Below are positions 40,479-48,423 of a stretch of DNA of 64,000 nt, one piece after another (the stretch's first letter is position 1; every line of letters starts with the position of its first letter). A program made the translations under genes and the position numbers. The DNA is from Mycobacterium sp. IS-1590. GTDB taxonomy: Bacteria; Actinomycetota; Actinomycetes; Mycobacteriales; Mycobacteriaceae. The notes beneath the pieces were generated by a model that saw only the letters and a list, made by a program, of their open reading frames with translations, ran no database searches and was not told the DNA's origin. Location: positions 156,045 to 220,044 of the forward strand of contig NZ_LQIW01000051.1 of the NCBI RefSeq assembly GCF_001500025.1, given 5' to 3'.

Positions 40479-42572
40479 TCAGCGGTGGGCTTCACCTTGG
40501 GCGGCGGCGTCCGCGGCGGCGCCGTGCCATCCGCACGCCGCATACCCCTGCGATGCCTCTCCCAGCGCGGCGGCATCCCGCGCGGTGAGCGCACGACCGT
40601 GAGTCATCGCCAATCTCCCTGCCATGCAGTCGCATTGGGCGCTCATCCGTTCGATCGCGTCGACCGCCCGCATGTCGCCGAGCCGCACCGCGTCCACCAG
40701 CGACCGCAGCGCGACGGCCGTCTGTCCACCGCGCTCCGCACTCCGCACCGCCTCACGGGCCGCGGCGACCGCACCGTGCTCGTCGCGGCGCGCCCACATC
40801 GTCCACGCCCGAGCCAGTGCCAACTCCGGGGCGAACAGCATCGACTTCAACCCGTGCCGAGACTCCGCACGCGCCAACGCCTTTCCCGCCTCAACGCCTG
40901 CGCCGAGCTGGCCGAGCGCCTGGGCCAGCAGCATCCACGCCAACGGGCCCCACGAATAGCCGGTCGGGGCCAGCGCGGCGGCCGCACGGCGCAGCAGGCG
41001 TACCGCCTCCTCGAGCTCACCCTTGGCGATCAACACATCGGCCACCAGCACCTCACCGATCGCGCGTCCCGGTTGCTGCAGTTGCGCGAAGTCGGTGAGC
41101 CGCTGGGCCAGCTGCTGGGCCCGGTCCAGTTCGCCCGCCATCACCAACGCCGTCGTCTGACCGAACCCGCTGGTGAACCGCAAAAGCCCCGGATGGCCCG
41201 CGGCCATCGCCCGCTCGGCCAACGCATCGACATCGGCGAACCGGCCCGTTCGCGCCGAACTCAACGCCGCGGCCGCCGCCGCCCATCCGACCGCGGTGTC
41301 GTCGGCCTCCGGGGACGCCAGTACATCGGCGGCCACCTCCATCGCCCGAGACACGCTCCCGGCGTTCATCGCGAACGTCGCCGACAACGCATCGAGCGTG
41401 ATGCGCGCGGCCGGCGACGACACCCGATTGCGCGTCGCCCGCAGGAACGCCGTGGCGCGCTCGGGCTCGGACAGCATCCAGAACTGGTTGGCCGCCCGCG
41501 GCAGCGCCCACGCCATCAACTCGGTCTCCGACAGCGCAGTGCCGTCAACGCCGTCGAGGACAGCGTCAGCGTCGCGGCCTCGGCCCTGCCACGCCAGGGC
41601 GTAGGCCAGCGTCAGCCGCGTGGGGAGATCGGCGGGCGCGACCTGCAGCGCGGCGCGGCCGAGCCGTTCGCTGAGCACCAGGTCGCCGAGGCGCAAGGCC
41701 TCCGCGGCCGCCGCGGACAGCTCGGCGGGCCCCTGCGGACTGTCGCTGTCCAGCGCCAGCACCGCGCGGCGCAACCTGTCGACGGCGCCCCGGCCGGGCC
41801 GCCCGGCCAGCCGGTCGACGAGTTCACCGCGCAGCCTGCGCAGCTCCGGGCCTCCCAACGCCTCGCGCACCGAGTCGGCGAACAGCGGGTGCGCCGGCTG
41901 CACCCAACCGTCGCCGAGTACGACGGCGCCCGCCGCCGCTGCGGCCTCGACCGATTCCGCGCCCACCAGAGCTTCGAGCTCGTCGAGTGCCAGCGGGTCG
42001 TCGACGGCCAGGTACTCCAGCACGCGATAGACGGCGGCCGGCAGGGCGGCGAGGAATTCGCCGACCGAAGCGGCCACCCGGCGGTCGTCGTGACCCGGCG
42101 GCTCGAGGTCGATGCGCTCGACGAGCCCGTCGTCCCACAACGCCGAGACACCGTCGGCCATCACCCCGGCCGGCGCCACCGTCACGATCAGCGCGGCGCC
42201 GCCGCTGACGGCGAGCTGGTAGATCAGCGCCGCCGACAACGGATCCAGCAGGTGAGCGTCGTCCACCACCAGCAGGCGACCGTCGCCCAGAGTCTCGCGC
42301 GCGCTGCGCAGGACGTCCGCGGTCTTACCGGTGTCGGCGACGTCGATGAGCCGGCTGACCGCCGCGAACGGGACCGCGGCCATCGGCGCGGTGGCGGTGA
42401 CCCAGTCGACGCGGTGGTAGGTCCCGGCGAGCCGGTCGGCAGCCGCTCGCGCCAGCGTCGTCTTACCCACGCCGGCCGGACCGATCAGGACGGCGCCGGA
42501 CCGCTTCTGCAGACCGGCTTCGATCGATTCGAGTGCCGGTCCGGGCGGCGAGGTGACCCACTCAATCGGCAC
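40479..42572 (-). CDS. STAND/MalT-like ATPase lacking the LuxR DNA-binding domain
   Basis: A 697-residue protein with a P-loop (GPAGVGKTTL, residues 31-40), a Walker B LLVVDDAHLLDP and a long array of TPR-like helices from about residue 280 on. It resembles the LuxR/MalT class of large ATP-dependent regulators, but it stops at AAADAAAQGEAHR, just where the C-terminal LuxR helix-turn-helix should begin. No such domain is found in any frame downstream. It may signal through partners or be a fixed truncation. The GTG start lies six bases after TAGACT. Confidence 0.75.
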   Translation of the reverse strand: MPIEWVTSPPGPALESIEAGLQKRSGAVLIGPAGVGKTTLARAAADRLAGTYHRVDWVTATAPMAAVPFAAVSRLIDVADTGKTADVLRSARETLGDGRLLVVDDAHLLDPLSAALIYQLAVSGGAALIVTVAPAGVMADGVSALWDDGLVERIDLEPPGHDDRRVAASVGEFLAALPAAVYRVLEYLAVDDPLALDELEALVGAESVEAAAAAGAVVLGDGWVQPAHPLFADSVREALGGPELRRLRGELVDRLAGRPGRGAVDRLRRAVLALDSDSPQGPAELSAAAAEALRLGDLVLSERLGRAALQVAPADLPTRLTLAYALAWQGRGRDADAVLDGVDGTALSETELMAWALPRAANQFWMLSEPERATAFLRATRNRVSSPAARITLDALSATFAMNAGSVSRAMEVAADVLASPEADDTAVGWAAAAAALSSARTGRFADVDALAERAMAAGHPGLLRFTSGFGQTTALVMAGELDRAQQLAQRLTDFAQLQQPGRAIGEVLVADVLIAKGELEEAVRLLRRAAAALAPTGYSWGPLAWMLLAQALGQLGAGVEAGKALARAESRHGLKSMLFAPELALARAWTMWARRDEHGAVAAAREAVRSAERGGQTAVALRSLVDAVRLGDMRAVDAIERMSAQCDCMAGRLAMTHGRALTARDAAALGEASQGYAACGWHGAAADAAAQGEAHR

Positions 42573-42656
42573 CGCCGGAGTCTATGGCCAAAACGATCGC
42601 CGCACTCCTGAACGCGGCCGGGGGCCGCTTGCTCGTCGTGCGGCTAGGTTGTGCTC

Positions 42657-43232
42657 GTGTCCGCAGAACCCAGCGCGCGCGAGTCCCGTCATCAGTGGGC
42701 GGTGTGTGTCTACTGTGCATCGGGCCCGATGCACCCCGAACTCATCGAGCTGGCCGAGCAGGTCGGGGTCGCGATCGCCGAACGGGGCTGGAGTCTGGTC
42801 TCCGGCGGCGGAAACGTCTCGGCGATGGGCGCGCTGGCGACGGCGGCCAGGTCACGCGGGGGCCACACCGTGGGTGTCATCCCGAAGGCGCTGGTGCATC
42901 GCGAGGTCGCCGACGTCGACGCCGACGAACTCGTCGTCACCGACACCATGCGCCAACGCAAGGAGGTGATGGAGGGGCGTGCGGACGCGTTCATCGCGCT
43001 GCCCGGAGGCATCGGCACGCTCGAAGAGTTCTTCGAAGCCTGGACAGCGGGCTATTTGGGTATGCATGACAAACCGGTCGTGCTGCTCGACCCCTTCGGG
43101 CACTACGACGGGCTGTTGGCTTGGCTGCACGGCTTGCGCGACAGCGGGTACGTCGCGCAGGGGGCGCTGGATCGACTGGTCGTCGTCATCGACGTCGAGT
43201 CGGCCATGAGGGCGTGTGCGCCACCGCCATGA
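42657..43232 (+). CDS. LOG-family phosphoribohydrolase-like protein
   Basis: A 191-residue Rossmann-fold protein of the LOG (lonely guy) family. VCVYCASG, SLVSGGGNVSAMGALATAA and the PGGIGTLEEFFEAW signature (PGGxGTxxE) are present. Members release bases from cytokinin riboside monophosphates; the natural substrate in mycobacteria is uncertain. A GTG at 42651 is in frame, but the GTG at 42657 is exactly at the start point predicted from the TAGGTT hexamer at 42645-42650, so I prefer it. Position matches Rv1205. Confidence 0.87.
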   Translation: MSAEPSARESRHQWAVCVYCASGPMHPELIELAEQVGVAIAERGWSLVSGGGNVSAMGALATAARSRGGHTVGVIPKALVHREVADVDADELVVTDTMRQRKEVMEGRADAFIALPGGIGTLEEFFEAWTAGYLGMHDKPVVLLDPFGHYDGLLAWLHGLRDSGYVAQGALDRLVVVIDVESAMRACAPPP

Positions 43233-43281
43233 GCATGGTCACTAGGGTGTGCGACAAACGAACAGGGAGGGACGAAGGCGC

Positions 43282-45063
43282 ATGACCGAGAAGTCGGGGA
43301 CTCGCCGCAGCGTTGGGTTATTGGACATCGCGGCCCGCGCGCCGGGCCTGATCGTGGATCTGCCGACGATCCTGCGCGGCGTCGTCACCGGTTTCGGTGC
43401 CCGGCCCTCGGCCAAGACCTCGATCGGCAAGGTGTTCCAGGACCGCGCCGCGCGCTACGGCGACAAGGTGTTCCTCCGGTTCGGTGACGAGCAGATCACC
43501 TATCGCGAGGCCAACGAGACCGTCAACCGGTACGCGGCGATTCTGGCTGCCCGCGGCGTCGGCCACGGCGATGTCGTCGGCATCATGTTGCGCAACTCCC
43601 CGGAGCCGGTGCTGCTGATGCTGGCCTCGGTCAAATGCGGCGCGGTCGCCGGCATGCTCAACTACAACCAGCGAGGCGACGTCCTCAAGCACAGCTTCGG
43701 GCTGCTGCAGGCCAAGGCCGTCGTGGCCGACACCGATTTCGTCGAGCCGATCACCGAGTCCGGCGCCGACACCGACGGCTTGCTCACCATCGATGACCTC
43801 AAACGCCTGGCCTCGTCGGCGCCCACCGGCAACCCTCCGACCACCGCGGCCGTGCTCGCCAAGGACGACGCCTTCTACATCTTCACGTCCGGCACCACCG
43901 GCATGCCGAAGGCCAGCGTGATGACCCACTACCGCTGGCTGCGGGCACTCGCCGGGTTCGGCGGCCTCGGAATGCGGCTGACCAGCAAGGACACGCTCTA
44001 CTGCTGCCTGCCGCTGTACCACAACAACGCGCTGACGGTCGCGCTGTCGTCGGTGCTGAACTCCGGCGCGACGCTGGCGATCGGCAAGCAGTTCTCGGCG
44101 TCCAAATTCTGGGACGAGGTGATCCGCTACGACGCGACCGCGTTCGTCTACATCGGCGAGATCTGCTCGTATCTGCTCAGCCAGCCCGCCAAGGACACCG
44201 ACCGCAAACACAAGGTCCGGGTCATCTGTGGCAACGGGCTGCGCCCGGCGATCTGGAACGACTTCACCAAGCGGTTCGGCATCGAGCGGGTGTGCGAGTT
44301 CTACGGCGCCAGCGAGGGCAACACCGCCTTCGTCAACGTCTTCAACATCCCGCAGTCCACCGGCATCTGCCCGTCGCCGGTCGCGTTCGTCGAATACGAC
44401 CCCGAGACCGGTGATCCGCTGCGCGACGACGAGGGCCGGGTCAAGAAGGTGCGCACCGGGGAGCCGGGCCTGCTGCTGTCCAAGGTCAGCAACTTCCAGC
44501 CGTTCGACGGCTACACCGATCGCGAAGAGACGGAAAAGAAGCTGGTGCGCAACGCTTTCCGCGACGACGACGTGTGGTTCAACACCGGCGACCTGATGCG
44601 CTCGCAGGGGTTCGGGCACGCGTCGTTCACCGACCGGCTCGGCGACACCTTCCGGTGGAAGGGCGAGAACGTCGCCACCACCGAGGTGGAGGCGGCGATC
44701 TCCGCCGACCCGCAGGTCGAGGAGTGCACGGTGTTCGGCGTCGAGGTCGAGGGCGCGGGCGGGCGCGCGGGCATGGCCGCGATCCAGCTCAAAGACGGCG
44801 AGAAGTTCGACGGCAAGGCGCTGGCCAAGGCCGCATACGACAAGTTGCCCGGCTATGCGGTGCCGTTGTTCGTGCGGGTGGTCGAGGAGCTCGCGTACAC
44901 GTCGACGTTCAAGAGCCAGAAGGTCGACCTGCGCAAGGAGGGCTTCAACGTCGAGGAGATCGACGATCCGATCTACGTGCTCTCCGGCCGCGATGAGGGT
45001 TACGTCGAGTTCTACGACGACTACCCCAAAGAGGTCGCCGACGGAAAGAAGCCCAAGAACTAG
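43282..45063 (+). CDS. fadD6: Very-long-chain acyl-CoA synthetase-type FadD6
   Basis: A 593-residue adenylate-forming enzyme of the FATP/VLACS type. AFYIFTSGTTGMPKASVMTH is the P-loop region, EFYGASEGNTAF the A5 motif, DVWFNTGDLM the adenine-site motif and GDTFRWKGENVATTEVEAAI the hinge region. It should activate long fatty acids, perhaps with uptake. I used the ATG at 43282 after a GGGAGGGACGAAGG-type ribosome site. It lies upstream of folP2 as Rv1206 does, separated by a palindromic sequence. Confidence 0.92.
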   Translation: MTEKSGTRRSVGLLDIAARAPGLIVDLPTILRGVVTGFGARPSAKTSIGKVFQDRAARYGDKVFLRFGDEQITYREANETVNRYAAILAARGVGHGDVVGIMLRNSPEPVLLMLASVKCGAVAGMLNYNQRGDVLKHSFGLLQAKAVVADTDFVEPITESGADTDGLLTIDDLKRLASSAPTGNPPTTAAVLAKDDAFYIFTSGTTGMPKASVMTHYRWLRALAGFGGLGMRLTSKDTLYCCLPLYHNNALTVALSSVLNSGATLAIGKQFSASKFWDEVIRYDATAFVYIGEICSYLLSQPAKDTDRKHKVRVICGNGLRPAIWNDFTKRFGIERVCEFYGASEGNTAFVNVFNIPQSTGICPSPVAFVEYDPETGDPLRDDEGRVKKVRTGEPGLLLSKVSNFQPFDGYTDREETEKKLVRNAFRDDDVWFNTGDLMRSQGFGHASFTDRLGDTFRWKGENVATTEVEAAISADPQVEECTVFGVEVEGAGGRAGMAAIQLKDGEKFDGKALAKAAYDKLPGYAVPLFVRVVEELAYTSTFKSQKVDLRKEGFNVEEIDDPIYVLSGRDEGYVEFYDDYPKEVADGKKPKN

Positions 45064-45115
45064 CGACTTGTGAGTGAAAACGTTCGCCGGCCGAACGAAA
45101 TCACGCACAAATCGC
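45063..45115. repeat. Palindromic stem-loop between fadD6 and folP2
   Basis: Two 24-bp arms, 45063-45086 and 45092-45115, pair at about 18 of 24 positions around a five-base loop (CCGGC). The inner arms GTTCG/CGAAC pair perfectly. The sequence is unlike the GACACGCC family. It begins at the fadD6 stop codon and ends 8 bp before the folP2 -10 candidate, so it is a likely fadD6 terminator. Confidence 0.6.
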
Positions 45116-45134
45116 ACCGCCGTAGCCTGGAAGG

Positions 45135-46031
45135 GTGAAAACGCAGCCGGGCCGTTTCTCAGGTCGCTTCCTGGGCCGGCCCGTCGCCGCTGATCGAGCG
45201 CTGATCATGGCGATCGTGAACCGGACCCCGGACTCCTTCTACGACCGCGGCGCCGCGTTCACCGACGAGGCCGCCAAGGCGGCCGCGCACCGGGTGATCG
45301 AGGACGGCGCCGACGTCGTCGACGTGGGCGGGGTCAAGGCGGGCCCTGGCAACACCGTCGACACCGACGAGGAGATCGCGCGCGTCGTTCCGTTCATCGA
45401 ATGGTTGCGCGCCACCTACCCTGACCAGCTGATCAGCGTCGACACCTGGCGCTCGGCGGTCGCCAAACAGGCGTGCGCGGCGGGAGCCGACCTGATCAAC
45501 GACACGTGGGCGGGCCACGATCCGGCGCTGCCGGAGGTGGCCGCGGAGTTCGGCGCGGGCCTGGTCTGCTCGCACACCGGCGGCGCGCAACCGCGGACCA
45601 GGCCGTTCCGCGTCAACTACGGGATCACCGAACGCGGTGTCGTCGACGATGTCATCGCCGAGGTGACCGCGGCGGCCGAACGCGCGGTAGCGGCGGGGGT
45701 GGCGCGCGATGCCGTGCTGATCGATCCGACGCACGATTTCGGCAAGAACACTCACCACGGTCTTAGTTTGTTGCGCCATGTGAAAGAGCTTGTAAACACT
45801 GGATGGCCCGTCCTGATGGCGCTGAGCAACAAGGATTTCGTCGGGGAGACTCTGGGTGTGGGTTTGACCGAACGCCTGGAGGGCACCCTTGCAGCCACCG
45901 CCTTGGCGGCCGCAGACGGAGCCGCGATGTTCCGGGTGCACGAGGTCGGACCGACTCGGCGCGTACTGGAGATGGTCGCGTCGATCCAGGGCGGACGGCC
46001 GCCGACGCGCACGGTGAGGGGACTGGCATGA
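45135..46031 (+). CDS. folP2: Dihydropteroate-synthase homologue FolP2
   Basis: A 298-residue TIM-barrel protein of the DHPS family. MAIVNRTPDSFYDRG, DVVDVGGVKAGPG, LINDTWAGHDP and DPTHDFGKNTHH mark the barrel strands. The family pattern normally reads GGESTRPG; here it is GGVKAGPG, lacking the serine and threonine of true DHPS. That agrees with reports that mycobacterial FolP2 is not a functional synthase. Its role may be regulatory or in sugar-polymer synthesis. The GTG is exactly six bases after TAGCCT. The stop overlaps gpgS by four bases. Confidence 0.88.
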   Translation: MKTQPGRFSGRFLGRPVAADRALIMAIVNRTPDSFYDRGAAFTDEAAKAAAHRVIEDGADVVDVGGVKAGPGNTVDTDEEIARVVPFIEWLRATYPDQLISVDTWRSAVAKQACAAGADLINDTWAGHDPALPEVAAEFGAGLVCSHTGGAQPRTRPFRVNYGITERGVVDDVIAEVTAAAERAVAAGVARDAVLIDPTHDFGKNTHHGLSLLRHVKELVNTGWPVLMALSNKDFVGETLGVGLTERLEGTLAATALAAADGAAMFRVHEVGPTRRVLEMVASIQGGRPPTRTVRGLA

Positions 46032-46978
46032 CACTCACACCCGAACTTCCCGCCACTGACGTCGTCACCGCGCGGTGGCTCAGCGACCACAGCTGGAACC
46101 GGCCGACGTGGACGATCGCCGAACTCGAGGCCGCCAAAGGCAGCCGCACCGTCTCGGTCGTGTTGCCCGCCCTCAACGAGGAAGAGACGGTCGGCAGCGT
46201 CGTCGAAACCATCACCCCGCTGCTCGGCGGGCTGGTCGACGAGCTGATCGTGCTGGACTCCGGTTCGACCGACGACACCGAGATCCGTGCCCTGGCCGCC
46301 GGGGCGCGGGTGATCAGCCGAGAAGCGGCGCTGCCGGAGGTGGCTCCGCAACCCGGAAAGGGTGAGGTGCTGTGGCGCTCGCTGGCCGTCACGACCGGCG
46401 ATGTCGTGGTGTTCGTCGACTCGGACCTGATCGACCCCGACCCGATGTTCGTGCCCAAGCTGGTCGGACCGCTGCTGACCACCGACGGCGTCCACCTGGT
46501 CAAGGGCTTCTACCGCAGGCCGCTGAAGGTCAGCGGCAGCGAGGACGCCAACGGTGGCGGGCGGGTGACCGAGCTGGTGGCCCGGCCCCTTCTCACCTCG
46601 CTGCGCCCGGAGCTCAGTTGCATCCTGCAACCGCTGGGCGGTGAATATGCCGGCACCCGGGAGCTGTTGACGTCGGTACCGTTCGCGCCGGGCTACGGGG
46701 TCGAGATCGGCCTGCTGATCGACGCCTACGACCGCCTCGGCCTCGACGGGATCGCTCAGGTCAACCTCGGTGTCCGCACCCACCGCAACCGGCCGCTGAC
46801 CGAGCTGGCCAGCATGAGCCGACAGGTCATCGCGACGCTGCTGTCGCGGTGCGGGGTGCCGGACTCCGGTGTGGGGCTGACGCAGTTCTTCGCCGACGGC
46901 GAGGGCTACACGCCTCGGACGTCATCGGTGTCGCTGGCCGACCGCCCCCCGATGGTGACGCTTCGCCCGCGCGGTTGA
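46028..46978 (+). CDS. gpgS: Glucosyl-3-phosphoglycerate synthase GpgS
   Basis: A 316-residue GT81 family transferase that makes glucosyl-3-phosphoglycerate from an NDP-glucose and 3-PGA, the first step of methylglucose lipopolysaccharide. VVLPALNEEETVGSVVETI opens the Rossmann-like domain, VVVFVDSDLIDPDP contains the metal-binding DSD, and RPLLTSLRPEL and GYGVEIGLLIDAY match acceptor-site regions. ATG is coupled to folP2 through an ATGA overlap. A perfect 18-bp inverted repeat follows the gene. Confidence 0.93.
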   Translation: MTLTPELPATDVVTARWLSDHSWNRPTWTIAELEAAKGSRTVSVVLPALNEEETVGSVVETITPLLGGLVDELIVLDSGSTDDTEIRALAAGARVISREAALPEVAPQPGKGEVLWRSLAVTTGDVVVFVDSDLIDPDPMFVPKLVGPLLTTDGVHLVKGFYRRPLKVSGSEDANGGGRVTELVARPLLTSLRPELSCILQPLGGEYAGTRELLTSVPFAPGYGVEIGLLIDAYDRLGLDGIAQVNLGVRTHRNRPLTELASMSRQVIATLLSRCGVPDSGVGLTQFFADGEGYTPRTSSVSLADRPPMVTLRPRG

Positions 46979-46992
46979 TTTCCGGCGCCCGA

Positions 46993-47056
46993 CGCCGAAC
47001 GTGGGTTACCCGCACATTTTTTTCGAGGAAGGCGTGTCGGTAACCCACGTTCGGCG
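46993..47056. repeat. Intergenic palindromic element, copy F
   Basis: The arms CGCCGAACGTGGGTTACC (46993-47010) and their exact complement (47039-47056) form a perfect 18-bp inverted repeat. The 28-base loop contains GGCGTGTC beside the right arm (complement GACACGCC) and a run of seven T. It separates gpgS from the DivIVA-like gene on the same strand. The arm sequence differs from copies A-E, but the core is shared. Confidence 0.75.
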
Positions 47057-47101
47057 GGACCTACGAAGCGACCTGTCGGGGCGCTGGGGCAATATCGAAC
47101 C

Positions 47102-47461
47102 GTGAGCCTGATTCTGCTGTATCTGGTCGTTCTGGTGCTGATCGCCGTGGTGCTGTTCGCCGTGGGCAGCGTGGTGTTCGGCCGTGGTGAACCGCTGCCC
47201 CCGCTGCCGCGGGAGACCACCGCGACGGTCCTACCCGCCTCCGGCGTGACGAGCGCCGACGTCGACGCCGTCAAGTTCACCCAGACGCTGCGCGGCTACA
47301 AGACCAGCGAGGTCGACTGGGTGCTCGACCGGCTGGGTCAGGAACTCGACCAGCTGCGCGGTCAGCTGGCCACCCTGCGGGCCACGCACGGCATCGAGGA
47401 CCACGAGCCCGTCGAGGGTGGTGCGCACGCGCTGCAGTCCGACGGTGGCGACGAGTCATGA
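47102..47461 (+). CDS. DivIVA-domain small membrane protein (Rv1209-like)
   Basis: A 119-residue protein. Residues 1-26 form an N-terminal membrane helix (LILLYLVVLVLIAVVLFAVG). Residues about 52-95 hold a DivIVA-type motif (FTQTLRGYKTSEVDWVLDRLGQELDQL) likely to form a coiled coil. It may help place cell-wall or division proteins, but no role is established that I know of. The GTG start and an ATGA overlap with tagA put it in an operon with that gene, as in Rv1209-Rv1210. Confidence 0.8.
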   Translation: MSLILLYLVVLVLIAVVLFAVGSVVFGRGEPLPPLPRETTATVLPASGVTSADVDAVKFTQTLRGYKTSEVDWVLDRLGQELDQLRGQLATLRATHGIEDHEPVEGGAHALQSDGGDES

Positions 47462-48093
47462 CCGCCACCACCGTGGAACCTTCCGTCGAACCCGACGGCC
47501 GTGTCCGGTGCGCCTGGATCGACGAATCCCGTTTGGCTCCAGCTGATTTCGTTCTCTACCGCGACTATCACGACACCGAGTGGGGGCGGCCGCTGCGCGA
47601 CTCGGTCGCTCTGTTCGAGCGGGTGAGCCTCGAAGCGTTCCAGAGCGGGCTGTCGTGGCTGGTGATCCTGCGCAAGCGGGAGAACTTCCGCCGCGCGTTC
47701 GACGGTTTCGACATCGAACGGGTCGCCCGCTACACCGAACGCGACATCACGCGGTTGATGAGCGATGCCGGAATCGTGCGCAACCGCGCGAAGATCGAGG
47801 CCACCATCGCCAACGCGCGCGCGGTGGCCGACCTGCGCGATGCGGGGACCGATCTCGCCGAGCTGTTGTGGTCGTTCGCACCCCCGCCCCGGCCGCGGCC
47901 CGCCAGCTTCGCGGAGGTTCCGGCCGTCACCGCCGAGTCGACCGCGATGGCCAAGGAACTGAAACGTCGGGGCTTCCGCTTCGTGGGGCCCACGACCGCC
48001 TACGCGTTGATGCAGGCGACCGGAATGGTCGACGATCACACCGCCGACTGCTGGGTACCGGCGACGTACGCGGCCCCCGAGAAGCGTGCTTAG
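47458..48093 (+). CDS. tagA: DNA-3-methyladenine glycosylase I
   Basis: A 211-residue TAG glycosylase that removes 3-methyladenine from DNA. RCAWIDES near the N-terminus and the C-terminal DDHTADCW pair give the zinc ligands, YRDYHDTEWGRPL is the family signature with the catalytic-site glutamate region, and FQSGLSWLVILRKRENFRRAF follows. The N-terminus has a slightly longer spacer than E. coli Tag. Its start overlaps the DivIVA-like gene by four bases. Confidence 0.92.
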   Translation: MTATTVEPSVEPDGRVRCAWIDESRLAPADFVLYRDYHDTEWGRPLRDSVALFERVSLEAFQSGLSWLVILRKRENFRRAFDGFDIERVARYTERDITRLMSDAGIVRNRAKIEATIANARAVADLRDAGTDLAELLWSFAPPPRPRPASFAEVPAVTAESTAMAKELKRRGFRFVGPTTAYALMQATGMVDDHTADCWVPATYAAPEKRA

Positions 48094-48237
48094 CCGGGTC
48101 TTTGCACACCTAACCGCGCCGATAGGGAACAATAGAGGCGTTCAGAGCAGTTTCAGTGCCGGGAATGTCAAACGAGTGGGCAGTCTCGGTCCCGACCGAG
48201 CCCGCGGGCGGGCCGGCTCATCTGGAGGGAGCACTCG

Positions 48238-48405
48238 ATGGCGGCGATGAAGCCCCGGACCGGCGACGGTCCTCTGGAAGCAACCAAGGAGGGGCGTGGC
48301 ATCGTGATGCGGGTACCACTGGAAGGCGGCGGGAGACTCGTCGTCGAGCTGACCCCTGATGAGGCCGCCGCGCTCGGGGACGAACTGAAGAACGTCACGA
48401 GCTGA
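48238..48405 (+). CDS. DUF3117 small protein (Rv1211-like)
   Basis: A 55-residue protein, MAAMKPRTGDGPLEATKEGR then GIVMRVPLEGGGRLVVELTPDEAAALGDELK in outline, matching the widely conserved actinobacterial DUF3117. It has a GGAGGGA ribosome site. It is probably a small beta-hairpin plus helix fold; function unknown. It lies 19 bp from the convergent glgM stop. The upstream 144 bp contain several GC-rich inverted repeats such as CTCGGTCCCGACCGAG. Confidence 0.8.
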   Translation: MAAMKPRTGDGPLEATKEGRGIVMRVPLEGGGRLVVELTPDEAAALGDELKNVTS

Positions 48406-48423
48406 CCGTTCAGGTGTGACCGG

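Noticed and set aside
43318..45117. 599-codon leftward frame antisense to fadD6
   Set aside because: fadD6 has all AMP-binding motifs; the antisense frame has none and no start signal.
48156..48359. 67-codon ORF overlapping the DUF3117 gene
   Set aside because: It runs through the ribosome site and start of the well-conserved DUF3117 gene in another frame, with no support of its own.
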